Shown here piece after piece: positions 17,726-26,754 of a DNA stretch of 52,595 nucleotides. How positions within the stretch are numbered: the first letter of the stretch is position 1; every line of letters starts with the position of its first letter. The notes below the pieces were generated by a model. The model did no database searches. It saw nothing but the letters and a program-made list of their open reading frames with translations, and had not been told where the DNA came from. Source of the stretch: Streptomyces sp. L-9-10 (GTDB taxonomy: Bacteria; Actinomycetota; Actinomycetes; Streptomycetales; Streptomycetaceae). A program made the translations under genes and the position numbers. The stretch lies in contig NZ_PHRF01000124.1 of NCBI RefSeq assembly GCF_004151105.1, positions 1 to 52,595 on the forward strand, read 5' to 3'.

Positions 17726-17903
17726 GGGGAACACCTCCGCGTGAACAGGGATCGTGCGCGAACAGGGCGGTGAGGGGACCGTGTGTACGGTAGGCCCATA
17801 CGATCAGTGACACCGGTCCGCAACCGGGCGGCGCGCGTCGCTGTCCCCCGTTCGCGGTAACGTGGGCGGCCATACCGCCGCCGAAGGACCCCTGAAGGAC
17901 CAC

Positions 17904-18938
17904 ATGCCTGCCCTGCCGCCCGCGGTCTCCGTGATCATGCCGGTGCTCAATGAGGAACGCCATCTGAGGAACTCCGTCCGGCACATCCTGGAGCAGGAGT
18001 ACGACGGCGAGATGGAGGTGGTGATCGCGCTCGGCCCGTCCACGGACCGTACGGACGAGATCGCCGCGGAGCTGGTACGGGAGACCGCGTCCCACGAGCG
18101 CGCCCGCGTCAAGACCGTACCCAACCCGACCGGACGCACCCCGGCCGCGCTGAACGCCGCGATCAAGGCGTCCAGGCATCCCGTCGTGGTCCGCGTCGAC
18201 GGGCACGGGATGCTCTCGCCGAACTACATCGCGACCGCCGTCCGGCTCCTGGAGGAGACGGGCGCGCAGAACGTCGGCGGCATCATGCACGCCGAGGGCG
18301 AGAACGACTGGGAGAACGCGGTCGCCGCCGCCATGACCTCGAAGATCGGCGTCGGCAACGCGGCCTTCCACACCGGAGGCGAGGCCGGACCCGCCGAAAC
18401 CGTGTATCTGGGTGTCTTCCGGCGCGAGGCGCTGGAGCGGCAGGGCGGCTACAACGAGGAGTTCATCCGCGCCCAGGACTGGGAGCTGAACTTCCGTATC
18501 CGCGAGTCGGGCGGCGCCATCTGGTTCTCGCCCGAGCTGCGCGTCCAGTACCGGCCGCGGCCCTCGGTCCGGGCGCTCGCCAAGCAGTACAAGGACTACG
18601 GCCGCTGGCGCCATGTCGTCGCCCGCTACCACTCGGGCTCGATCAACCTGCGCTACCTCGCCCCGCCGACGGCCGTCTGCGCCATCGCCGCGGGCATCGT
18701 GGTGGGCGCCGTGCTGACGCCCTGGGGGCTGGTCGTACCGGCCGGCTATCTCGCCGCGATCGCCGCGGGCTCCATCCCGGCGGGCAAGGGGCTGTCGCTG
18801 AAGGCCCGGCTCCGGATTCCGGTGGCGCTGGCCACCATGCACATGTCGTGGGGCTACGGCTTCCTGACCAGCCCGCGGTCGCTGGCGAAGAAGGTCATCG
18901 CGAGCCGCCGCCCGGCGGCGGAGCCCGTCGAGGCGTAA
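17904..18938 (+). CDS. Family 2 glycosyltransferase, ExoA-like
   Basis: 344-aa membrane-associated inverting glycosyltransferase. The GT-A domain (about 1-225) has VSVIMPVLNEERHL at the N-terminus, the nucleotide/metal segment VRVDGHGMLS and the acceptor motif QDWELNFRIRESGG. Two or three hydrophobic segments lie at about 225-300. This resembles succinoglycan-type ExoA transferases that extend lipid-linked oligosaccharides. ATG 17904 is chosen; a GTG at 17862 would add 14 non-conserved residues. Lying between LCP genes, it may build a glycan that LCP enzymes attach to peptidoglycan (inference). Confidence 0.92.
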   Translation: MPALPPAVSVIMPVLNEERHLRNSVRHILEQEYDGEMEVVIALGPSTDRTDEIAAELVRETASHERARVKTVPNPTGRTPAALNAAIKASRHPVVVRVDGHGMLSPNYIATAVRLLEETGAQNVGGIMHAEGENDWENAVAAAMTSKIGVGNAAFHTGGEAGPAETVYLGVFRREALERQGGYNEEFIRAQDWELNFRIRESGGAIWFSPELRVQYRPRPSVRALAKQYKDYGRWRHVVARYHSGSINLRYLAPPTAVCAIAAGIVVGAVLTPWGLVVPAGYLAAIAAGSIPAGKGLSLKARLRIPVALATMHMSWGYGFLTSPRSLAKKVIASRRPAAEPVEA

Positions 18939-18977
18939 CGCCGGGAACTCCCGGAACCCCCGGGCCCCACTCCCCGG

Positions 18978-19028
18978 CACAGACACGAGCGCCGTCCGGT
19001 GGACCACCGGACGGCGCTCGCGTCTGTG
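18978..19028. terminator. Very long bidirectional hairpin terminator
   Basis: CACAGAC (18978-18984), one mismatch, then a 17-bp arm at 18986-19002 pairs with 19004-19020 and GTCTGTG (19022-19028). That gives 24 paired bases with one mismatch around a one-base centre. It lies between the convergent glycosyltransferase and LCP-C genes. Confidence 0.85.
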
Positions 19029-19041
19029 TGTGAGACAGGAC

Positions 19042-20796
19042 CTAGAAGCGGTACGGCGCGTAGACGTCCATGCAGGCGTCCTTCTTCGCGCCGTTGAGCG
19101 CGTCCGCCGTGTCCGGTACGCCACCCGCCTCCGGTTCGGCCTCCTTCGGGAAGGACGAGCCGCTGCGCCAGTCGGCGCCCACGACCAGCGTGACCCCGGA
19201 GACGTCCGTCGACTTCTTGACCGACGTCAGCGGAATACCGAGGGCCTTGGCCACCGCCTGGGCGCCGCCCTCCAGGTCCGCGCTCGGATAGCTGACCGTG
19301 CTCGTCTCCTGCGGGCTCTGCTGCGAGTCGGCCTTGGCCAGCGTGAAGCCCTTGCCGTTGAGCGTGCTCGCGATCTCGGCCGCGCGGCGCGGCACCGGGC
19401 TCTGCGCGCCGCCGGTGCCGTTGCGTACGATCACGCCGGTGTCGCCGGGCTCCGACGACGGGTCCTTCGTGGCCGAGCCGGCCGGCTTCTTCTTCCCGCT
19501 CTCCGCCTTGTCGCCGTTGCTGTCGAAGGCCACGTCGTCGCGGAGCATCGCCCACATCTTGCGGGAGTCCGTCTCCGCAGCGATCAGATGGTTCACGTCC
19601 TGCGGATCCTGCACGGTCGGCATCGTCGTCATGGTGAGGCGGTTCGTCGGCACGCTCTTGAGCTGCATGGCCAGATCGAACAGCTTCTTGACCGTACTGA
19701 TCTCCTCGGAGACCTCCAGCGAGTCCGTGGCAGCCTCCGCGAGACCGGTCAGCCGGGGGGTGTCGGTGAAGAGACTCTGCGACTTGAGCCCGCGGATCAT
19801 CGAGTTCATGTACATGTGCTGGGCCTTGGCGCGGCCGAGGTCGCTCTCGAAGGCGTGCCGGGTACGCAGCCACTGGAGCGCCTGCTTGCCCTGGATCTGA
19901 TGCGTGCCCTTCGTGAGCTTCAGCCCCGAGCCTCCCGGGACGCCGGGCAGCGGCCGGTCCCAGACGTTGTCGTTGACGCAGACATCGACACCGCCTATCG
20001 CGTCGGCCATCTTCACGACGCCCGCGAAGTCGATCGTCATCCAGTGGTCGATATAGACGCCGGTCAGCTTCTCCCAGGTGGAGAGGGTGCAGCCGGGGCC
20101 GCCGCGGGCCAGTGTCTCGTTGATGATGGCGTTGGTCGCAGGAAACGTTTCTCCGCTTACGGTGTCCTTGCACTCCGGGATGTCGACGCGGGTGTCGCGC
20201 GGGATGCTCACGACGGACGCGTTCTTCCGGTCGGCGGAGACATGGACGAGCATCTGCACATCGCCGAGCGGCGGGTTGCCCGCGGTGTCCTTGCTGCCGC
20301 CCAGTTTGACGTTCTCGGGGTCGGCCCGGCTGTCCGAGCCGATCAGCAGGATGTTCAGCGGGGTCTGGCCCGCCGAGTTGGCCGCGGGCTTGTCCAGGCC
20401 GCTGGCGCCGTTGCTGCGCTCGCCGCTGCGGATATTGCTGTTGAGATGGCGGTAGTAGAGGTAGCCGGCGCCGGCCGTCGCGAGCAGCAGCAGTGACAGC
20501 CCGGCGGCGACCCAGCGGAGTATTCGCCAGGGGCCGCGTTTCGCGCGTCCGCGCCCGGTGCCACCGCGCCCGCCCTTGCGCCCCTTCTTACGACGGCCTT
20601 TGTTGTCGCCACCACCGTCGCCACCACCGCCATCGCCGGTGCCGTCGCCGTTTCCGCCGTCCGCGGGCGCACTGCCCGCGGACGCGCCGTCCGGCCGCGG
20701 CCCTTCACCGTCGTACAGGCTGTCGTCCCAGCCCAACTCTCTGGCATGCGGGACGCCTTGGCGCGCCCCCTCCCGTCGTACGCTGCTCTGACCCAT
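19042..20796 (-). CDS. LCP family protein with LytR_C domain (copy C)
   Basis: 584-aa LCP protein. The cytoplasmic N-terminus (about 1-88) is Gly/Asp-rich then strongly basic (GRRKKGRKGGRG). After one TM helix (about 92-115) comes the LCP domain with NILLIGSDSRADP, SIPRDTRVDIPEC, DAIGGVDVCVND and WLRTRHAFESDLGR. A LytR_C domain lies at about 475-565. The position that is R-S/T-D in active members reads L-G-D, so one conserved pyrophosphate-contacting Arg is missing. ATG 20796 has GAGGGAG upstream. It lies 45 bp downstream of LCP-D and is probably co-transcribed. Confidence 0.92.
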   Translation of the reverse strand: MGQSSVRREGARQGVPHARELGWDDSLYDGEGPRPDGASAGSAPADGGNGDGTGDGGGGDGGGDNKGRRKKGRKGGRGGTGRGRAKRGPWRILRWVAAGLSLLLLATAGAGYLYYRHLNSNIRSGERSNGASGLDKPAANSAGQTPLNILLIGSDSRADPENVKLGGSKDTAGNPPLGDVQMLVHVSADRKNASVVSIPRDTRVDIPECKDTVSGETFPATNAIINETLARGGPGCTLSTWEKLTGVYIDHWMTIDFAGVVKMADAIGGVDVCVNDNVWDRPLPGVPGGSGLKLTKGTHQIQGKQALQWLRTRHAFESDLGRAKAQHMYMNSMIRGLKSQSLFTDTPRLTGLAEAATDSLEVSEEISTVKKLFDLAMQLKSVPTNRLTMTTMPTVQDPQDVNHLIAAETDSRKMWAMLRDDVAFDSNGDKAESGKKKPAGSATKDPSSEPGDTGVIVRNGTGGAQSPVPRRAAEIASTLNGKGFTLAKADSQQSPQETSTVSYPSADLEGGAQAVAKALGIPLTSVKKSTDVSGVTLVVGADWRSGSSFPKEAEPEAGGVPDTADALNGAKKDACMDVYAPYRF

Positions 20797-20841
20797 CCAG
20801 ACTCCCTCTTCAGGCCGTCCGTATGGGCCGGCGCTCCGGCG

Positions 20842-22650
20842 TTACTTGGCGCAGACCTGCTTGTCCGCTTCCACTTTCTGCACACCTTCCGGCGCCTTCG
20901 CCGGTCCGGTGATGGGCACTCCCGCGCCCTTGAAGTCCGCTCCGAGGGTCAGCGTCATCGCCTCGAGCCCTTCGGCGTCCTCGGTGCCCGGCTTCATCGC
21001 CGTGGCGGGCAGCCCCATCATCTCCGCGAGCGCCCGCGCCTGGTCGGCCTGGTTGGGCGCGTACTCCAGAGTCGTCTTGGCCACATCCGCCGGGGCGTTG
21101 CCCTTGTTGGTGGACTTCAGCACGCCCTCGGTGTTCTGGAGCCAGCTCAGGGTCTCCTGTGCGGAGCCCTGCGGACCGCCGCCGTTGAACACATCGACGC
21201 GTACGTCGGACGGGTCCGCCTTGGTCCCCTTGAGGAGTGCTTCCTGCTTGGCCTTGGCGGCCTTCTCGTCCGCCTTCTCCTTCTCCTGCACCTCGGTCAG
21301 GGAGACATCGTTCTGCATCATCGAGAACAGCGGCTTGGCCTGGGCGTCGTTGACCACGACCGTGGCCTTGACGACCTCCGCCGGGTTGTCGAGCACCGGC
21401 AGCGTCGTGAAGGTGATGTTCTTCGGATTGACCTTCGCCAGCTCCGTGGCGAGATCGCTGAGCTTCTCGATGCTGCCGATCCCGCTGTCGACCGTGAGCG
21501 CGTTGGTCGCGGCCTCCGCCAGCTTGAACAGCTTGCTGGGGCTGGTGAGCGTGTCGCCCGACTTCATCTTCCGGATCATCGAGCTGAGGAACTGCTGCTG
21601 GGTCTCGATCCGGCTCAGGTCGCTCTCGTTGCCGAAGGCGTGCCGGGTACGGACGAAGGCGAGCGCCTGTTCACCCTGGATGGTGTGCGTGCCCTTGCTC
21701 AGCTTGAGATGCGACTTCGGGTCGTCGACGTCCTTGGCCACACAGACTTCCACACCGCCCACCGCGGTCGACATCGTCTTGACCGCGTCGAAGTCGGCCA
21801 TCATGAAGTGGTCGACCGTGAGCCCGGTGAGCTCCTTGACCGTACGCATCGTGCAGCCGGGGTCCCGCTCGCTCTGGCCGAGGCTGGTGTTGAAGCGCAC
21901 CTGCGAGTTGCCGGGGATGACCTTCGTACCGTCGGTGGTCTTGGTCTCGCAGTCGGGGATGTCGGTGATCAGGTCACGCGGGATGGAGAGCACCGTCGCG
22001 TTCGTACGGTCCTTGGAGACGTGGAACAGCAGGGTCGTGTCGGCGTGGCCGACACTCCCCGCGTCGCCGTACCCCTCGTTGCCCGCGCCGGTCCGCTTGT
22101 CCGTGCCGATCAGCAGGATGTTGATGGGCTTGTCCTTCTTGAAGCCACCGCTGCCCGCGCCCTGGACGTCGATCGTGTCGATGTTGCCGTTGAAGTGCTG
22201 GTAGACGAAGTATCCGGTGACGGAGAGGCCCACGAGGAGGAACGCCATCACACCGCCGGTCCACACCAGCGCCTTCTTCTTGCGCGAATTCTGGGGCCTG
22301 CGCTTGCGGCGGCCGACGGCGGTCGCGGGCTCGGCCTGGGCCTTTCCCGCGCGGCGGCTGCGCTGGCCCGGCACGTCGGCACGCGTCCCACCGCGGCCAC
22401 GGCTTCCGGAACGGGATTCGGTCCGGGAGTCCGTGCGCGCTTCGCCTCGCGTCCGCGCTTCCTCGTCGGACGGGGGGCTCACGGGCGCCTTGCGCGGAGC
22501 GTTCGCTCTTCTGGCGCCGCGCGGCTGGGGGGAGGGCGACTGCCCTGTGGAGTGGTCCAGTCGCAGTTCGTAGTTACCGGTCTGCGGGTTGAGGACCCAC
22601 TGGTCGGCGGGGTCGATTTCGTCCGCCTGTCCACGGCTTTGCGCATCCAC
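20842..22650 (-). CDS. LCP family protein with LytR_C domain (copy D)
   Basis: 602-aa LCP protein. The long hydrophilic N-terminus (about 1-140) begins DAQSRGQADEIDPADQWVLN and becomes Arg/Lys-rich. One TM helix follows, then the LCP domain with NILLIGTDKRTG, SIPRDLITDIPDC, TAVGGVEVCVAKD and FVRTRHAFGNESDLSR. A LytR_C domain is near the C-terminus (DVRVDVFNGGG). The R-x-D pyrophosphate position reads G-H-A-D, so the Arg is replaced. GTG 22650 has GGAGGA about 11 nt upstream. It is paralogous to copy C, which follows immediately. Confidence 0.92.
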   Translation of the reverse strand: MDAQSRGQADEIDPADQWVLNPQTGNYELRLDHSTGQSPSPQPRGARRANAPRKAPVSPPSDEEARTRGEARTDSRTESRSGSRGRGGTRADVPGQRSRRAGKAQAEPATAVGRRKRRPQNSRKKKALVWTGGVMAFLLVGLSVTGYFVYQHFNGNIDTIDVQGAGSGGFKKDKPINILLIGTDKRTGAGNEGYGDAGSVGHADTTLLFHVSKDRTNATVLSIPRDLITDIPDCETKTTDGTKVIPGNSQVRFNTSLGQSERDPGCTMRTVKELTGLTVDHFMMADFDAVKTMSTAVGGVEVCVAKDVDDPKSHLKLSKGTHTIQGEQALAFVRTRHAFGNESDLSRIETQQQFLSSMIRKMKSGDTLTSPSKLFKLAEAATNALTVDSGIGSIEKLSDLATELAKVNPKNITFTTLPVLDNPAEVVKATVVVNDAQAKPLFSMMQNDVSLTEVQEKEKADEKAAKAKQEALLKGTKADPSDVRVDVFNGGGPQGSAQETLSWLQNTEGVLKSTNKGNAPADVAKTTLEYAPNQADQARALAEMMGLPATAMKPGTEDAEGLEAMTLTLGADFKGAGVPITGPAKAPEGVQKVEADKQVCAK

Positions 22651-22872
22651 GGTTGCTTGAATCCTCCGTCGGTGCCACGCGAGGCGTCTTCCCCCGAAGA
22701 CGCTCGGTCTTTCGATCCAGTAGTGCGCGACCTCACGGCCGGATGCACCGGATCGCGTCACACTATCCGCCCCGTTCGACGTCCAGCGACGCTGGTGACA
22801 CATTCCTCATCGCTTACAAGCGGGCAATCCGCCCAATCTTCATGGACTGAAGAGATGTCTTTGGGCCGGGCT

Positions 22873-24189
22873 TTACCCGCACATGCCCGCCGCGGCATTT
22901 GTCCCCTGGAAAGTGGGGGCCGGGGAAGGGCTCCCCGTCGCCCGGGAGCCACTGCCGTCGTCGCTGCCGTTCCCCGAAGGTTTCACGGAGTCGTCACTCT
23001 TTCCGTCACTGTTTCCCTCGTTCTTCCCGTCCCGCTTCCCGTCCTGCTCGTTCGCCCCGGCCGCCGAGACCGATACCGGGTCGTCCTCGCGCAGCCGCTC
23101 GAACAGGCTCTTCGCCTCGGACTCGACGAGTTCGTCGCGATTGCGGTCCTGGCTGTACGGCTGGCGCGGCACGGTCAGGAATTGCACCTTTTCTGTCGGT
23201 ACGCTCCGCATGGACCGTGCCAGTTCGTACAGGTCGCTGAGAGAGTCCAGCCCCGAGTCGGTGGTGAGGGACTTCGTCGCCGCGTCCAGCACCGGATAGA
23301 GCCGGGCCGGATTGAGCAGCACCCCATTGCTCTGCACCTTCTTGAAGAGCGCCCCCAGGAATCGCTGCTGGCGGTCCATACGCTGGGTGTCGCTGCCGTC
23401 ACCGATGCCATGGCGGGCGCGTACGAAGCCGAGGGCCTGCTCACCGTCGAGGGTCTGCCGGCCCGCGGGCAGTTCGAGCCGCGCCTGGACGTCCTTGACC
23501 GGCTCGTCGATACAGACCTCGACACCGTCCACCGCGTTCACGACGTCCGTGAAGCCGCTGAAGTCGATCACCATGTGGTGGTCGACGCGGATATCCGTGA
23601 GCTTCTCGACGGTACGGATCGTGCAGGCGGCGCCGCCGGCCTCGAAAGCCCAGTTGAACTGCGCGAACCGGGCCTGGCTGCGGGTGCCGTCCGGCGTGGC
23701 GCAACTGGGTATCTCCACCATCAGGTCGCGGGGTATCGACATGGCCGTCGCGCTCTTCCGGTCCGCCGCGAGGTGCAGCAGGATCGTGGTGTCGGAGCGC
23801 TGCGAACCGCCGTCGTCCCGCCCGTACTTGCCGTTTCCCTCGCCGGAGCGGCTGTCGGAGCCGATGAGCAGGATGTTCTGCGCGTCGAGGGCGACCGGGG
23901 TGGGGCGTTCCTTCTCGTACGTGTGCAACTCGGTGGCGGCGGTGGTGTCGGTGGTGATGTTCCCGTCGAGCTTCTGGTAGAACCACCAGCCGGCTCCGGC
24001 GGTGGCCAGGATGACGACGGAGGTGCCCAGCGCGGCCCAACGCAGCCAGTGGCGGCGGGGGTTGGCGGGCGTGGCGGCGGGCTCGGCATCGATGTCGTCG
24101 GGCCCAGGCGCTCCGGTCGACGGCTCACTGCCGGACGTGGTGTCCGGTTCGGTCGCCGTGCCAGCTCTGTCGGTCACGTCTGCGTCCAT
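22873..24189 (-). CDS. LCP family glycopolymer transferase (copy E)
   Basis: 438-aa LCP protein. The acidic Asp/Thr/Pro-rich N-terminus (about 1-45) precedes a TM helix (about 50-70). The LCP domain has NILLIGSDSRSGEG, the canonical QRSDTTILL, SIPRDLMVEIPSC, NAVDGVEVCIDEP and FVRARHGIGDGSD. It has no LytR_C domain and ends with a low-complexity Lys/Ser/Asp/Gly tail and a terminal Cys-Gly. Unlike copies C and D it keeps the conserved Arg. An in-frame GTG four codons inside ATG 24189 has better ribosome-site spacing. Confidence 0.9.
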   Translation of the reverse strand: MDADVTDRAGTATEPDTTSGSEPSTGAPGPDDIDAEPAATPANPRRHWLRWAALGTSVVILATAGAGWWFYQKLDGNITTDTTAATELHTYEKERPTPVALDAQNILLIGSDSRSGEGNGKYGRDDGGSQRSDTTILLHLAADRKSATAMSIPRDLMVEIPSCATPDGTRSQARFAQFNWAFEAGGAACTIRTVEKLTDIRVDHHMVIDFSGFTDVVNAVDGVEVCIDEPVKDVQARLELPAGRQTLDGEQALGFVRARHGIGDGSDTQRMDRQQRFLGALFKKVQSNGVLLNPARLYPVLDAATKSLTTDSGLDSLSDLYELARSMRSVPTEKVQFLTVPRQPYSQDRNRDELVESEAKSLFERLREDDPVSVSAAGANEQDGKRDGKNEGNSDGKSDDSVKPSGNGSDDGSGSRATGSPSPAPTFQGTNAAAGMCG

Positions 24190-24321
24190 CCTTCAAGGCG
24201 TCGGCGACGCACTGGGCCGCCGGTTGCAGGGGTAGACGGGCGAGCGCCGCGCTTGGTTGTGCTGCGGGTCGCAGGTATCGCCGATCACGTAACGAGGTTG
24301 GGCGACGGCCTTGAGGACGGG

Positions 24322-24339
24322 GTCCGTTATGTAACGGAC
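24322..24339. promoter_or_regulatory. GTCCGTTA-TG-TAACGGAC palindrome
   Basis: 8-bp perfect inverted repeat with a 2-nt centre, 133 nt upstream of LCP-E and downstream of the TIGR03089 stop. Its compact dyad form suggests an operator rather than a terminator. A related GTAACG half-site lies about 40 nt nearer LCP-E. Confidence 0.5.
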
Positions 24340-24455
24340 AGTGTGTTTTGTGAGGCCGACTTCTCAGCGGATTCTCAGGTGGAGGGCGGTCACTTCAGGC
24401 GAGCGGCGAGGGCGGACGAGTATGGCCGGTACCGGTCTTGCCCGCCCGCCGCGCG

Positions 24456-25208
24456 TCACATCGCCCTGTCGGTCACGCGTTCGCTCTCCACGCGCTGTTC
24501 GAGCGCCTCCGCCGACAGTTTCCCGAGGTTGCGGCAGAGCACGACGGACCCGCCCGCCGCGAGCGGGGCGTACAACCCCGCCGAGAGCCCGTCCCAGTTG
24601 TCGTACGCCAGCCCCGACAGCAGCCGTGAGCCGGGCGTGAGACCGCGCTCCGCGGCGTCCGCGCCCGCGCGCGCCACGAGTTGGGCCGCGGACAGCTCCG
24701 TACCGCCCACGACCAGCGCGGATTCGTCCGGATCCACCGGCGCGAACGGCGCGAACCGGTCGCCCTGGCCCGGCACCTCGACCGCGTAGTCCATGAAGCC
24801 CTCGGGCGGCTGCGGGAAACGGCCGCCCAGCGGGCGCAGCGCCAGTGCCACCCGCTCACCGCCGCACGCGCGCGCCGCGTCGAGTGTGTCCGGCCCGCTG
24901 ACCACCAGATCCGCCCCGGCCGGGTCACCTCCGATCTCGACCGTCACACCGACCGACGAACAGGCGAGCAGCCACACCGCGCTCTGCCAGTGCGCGGGAA
25001 GCAGCAGCGCGAGCCGGTCGCCGGGCGCCGCGGCGAGCTCGCCCTGCAGCAGATTCGCGGTCTTGGACACCCAATTGGCGAAGGTGGCCACGGACAATTC
25101 CACACGCTCACCGGTGGCATCGTCGTAGAACGTGACCAAGGGACGGGCCGGGTCCGTGGCAAGAGCGGATCGCAGCAGGTCGGCGGGGGTACGGTCGCTG
25201 GAGTTCAC
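24456..25208 (-). CDS. TIGR03089 family protein (truncated adenylate-forming fold)
   Basis: 250-aa protein of the actinobacterial TIGR03089 family. It resembles the N-terminal half of acyl-CoA synthetases/AMP-binding enzymes, with VTFYDDATGERVELS, NWVSKTANLLQ and GDRLALLLPAHWQSAVWLLA. The AMP-binding P-loop and C-terminal subdomain are absent, so normal adenylation is unlikely. GTG 25208 lies 7 nt after TACCCT (25216-25221), a leaderless arrangement. The position beside LCP genes matches mycobacterial Rv3268/cpsA (recalled), implying a conserved but unknown envelope role. Confidence 0.85.
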   Translation of the reverse strand: MNSSDRTPADLLRSALATDPARPLVTFYDDATGERVELSVATFANWVSKTANLLQGELAAAPGDRLALLLPAHWQSAVWLLACSSVGVTVEIGGDPAGADLVVSGPDTLDAARACGGERVALALRPLGGRFPQPPEGFMDYAVEVPGQGDRFAPFAPVDPDESALVVGGTELSAAQLVARAGADAAERGLTPGSRLLSGLAYDNWDGLSAGLYAPLAAGGSVVLCRNLGKLSAEALEQRVESERVTDRAM

Positions 25209-25334
25209 CCGGGAAAGGGTACGCCGGGGAGCCGGACCGCCACCGCCGTACCGGTGACGGGGTACACCGGTTGGACCGACGGGCCGTCAGTTTTCCGGCG
25301 GGCGCGGGGGTCGTGTCGCAGCCAGGATCGGTAC

Positions 25335-26657
25335 ATGCGTGCCTCACTTGTAACCTCGATCGGCGTCGCGTGCACCGCCGCCCTGGTCCTCCCGCTGTCC
25401 CCGTCGGGCGCGAGTGCCGCCCCACAAGTCCCACAGGCCACACAGAACACGGGTTCGGCCGATGTACCGGGCTCCACCCAGTCGCTCCCCCTGAGCACAC
25501 TCGGCTCGGACCGGTCCTCGGGCGCCGCCACGGAACAGGGCGTGACCCGGCGCGACGTCAGTCCCTTCTCGCTGCTCGGTGTCGTATGGGACGACGCCGA
25601 CGCCGAACTCCACGGCACGGTCCAGGTCCGCACCCGCACGGCCGGTTCACCCTTCTGGTCCGACTGGCAGGACCTGGAGACGCACAACCAGGAACACGGC
25701 GCCGACCTCGGCACGGCGGAACGCGACTCGGGACACACCCGCGGCTCCACCGCCCCGCTCTGGGTCGGTGGCTCGGACGGCGTGGAACTGCGCGTACAGG
25801 CCGCCGAGGAGGACGAGAACGGCCCGGCGTACGCGCCGCTGCCGCAGGGGCTCCGGCTCGAACTGATCGACCCGGGAAACGATCCGCAGGGCGCTCCGGA
25901 CGAGGGTGCCGAACCGGGGGACGACAGCGAGCCCGCACCCGACCCCGCCATCTCCCCGGAGGACAGCGGCGATTGGCCCCTCCCCGAGGACCTGCTGCCG
26001 GCCCTGGCCAGGGCCGGTGAACCGGCCGTTCAGCCCGACTCCGCGCGGTCGTACGCCGCACCGCGCCCGCGCATCATCACGCGCAAGGGCTGGGGCGCGG
26101 ACGAGAGACTCCGCGAGAAGCGGCTCGGCTACTCCAAGACCCTCAAGGCGGCCTTCGTCCACCACAGCGCCACGGGGAACAACTACAGCTGCCGGCAGGC
26201 GCCCTCCGTCCTGCGCAGTATCTACCGCTACCACGTCAAGAGCAGCGGCTGGCGCGACATCGGCTACAACTTCGCCATCGACAAGTGCGGAAACATCTAC
26301 GAAGGCCGCGCCGGGGGAGTGACCAGGCCCGTACTGGGCGCCCACACACTCGGTTTCAATACCAGCAGCGTGGGCATCGCCGTCCTCGGAACGTACGGCG
26401 GAACGAATCCGCGTGCCGCCGCGACGACCGCCGTCGCCAAGCTCACCGCGTGGAAGCTCGCCCTGCACGGCGTCAACGCGCGGGGGAAGGTCACACTGAC
26501 CTCCGCGGGCAGCGGAAAGTACGGCAAGGGCAGAAAGGTCAGGCTCAACGCCATCTCCGGGCACCGGGACGGATTCTCCACCGACTGCCCGGGAAGCCGG
26601 CTCTACGGGAAGCTCAGCGCGGTGCGGAAGGCGGCGGGCGGATACCAGCGCCGCTGA
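25335..26657 (+). CDS. Secreted PGRP-domain N-acetylmuramoyl-L-alanine amidase
   Basis: 440-aa exported protein. The signal peptide (about 1-28) ends near GASAAP. Residues about 60-190 form a beta-rich region, followed by an acidic Asp/Glu/Pro linker. The C-terminal PGRP/amidase_2 domain (about 240-430) begins RPRIITRKGWGADE. Zinc ligand candidates are the first His of HHSATG, the His of SGHRDGF and the Cys of TDCPG. It should cleave the lactyl-amide bond in peptidoglycan. The upstream reading frame is not coding. A weak leaderless -10 (CAGGAT) lies 6 nt before ATG 25335. Confidence 0.92.
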   Translation: MRASLVTSIGVACTAALVLPLSPSGASAAPQVPQATQNTGSADVPGSTQSLPLSTLGSDRSSGAATEQGVTRRDVSPFSLLGVVWDDADAELHGTVQVRTRTAGSPFWSDWQDLETHNQEHGADLGTAERDSGHTRGSTAPLWVGGSDGVELRVQAAEEDENGPAYAPLPQGLRLELIDPGNDPQGAPDEGAEPGDDSEPAPDPAISPEDSGDWPLPEDLLPALARAGEPAVQPDSARSYAAPRPRIITRKGWGADERLREKRLGYSKTLKAAFVHHSATGNNYSCRQAPSVLRSIYRYHVKSSGWRDIGYNFAIDKCGNIYEGRAGGVTRPVLGAHTLGFNTSSVGIAVLGTYGGTNPRAAATTAVAKLTAWKLALHGVNARGKVTLTSAGSGKYGKGRKVRLNAISGHRDGFSTDCPGSRLYGKLSAVRKAAGGYQRR

Positions 26658-26754
26658 CGCGAGCGGTCGCGAACACTGGTCGGTTCTGTGTACGCGTACG
26701 TGTATGCATGTACGGACGGAAGCGCCGACCCCAGCAGGAAGCGGAGACGACACG

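Noticed and set aside
20746..24789. 1347-codon open frame on the + strand opposite the LCP genes
   Set aside because: It is a GC-bias shadow of three LCP genes; the translation is Arg/Leu/Val/Ala-rich with no domain and no ribosome site.
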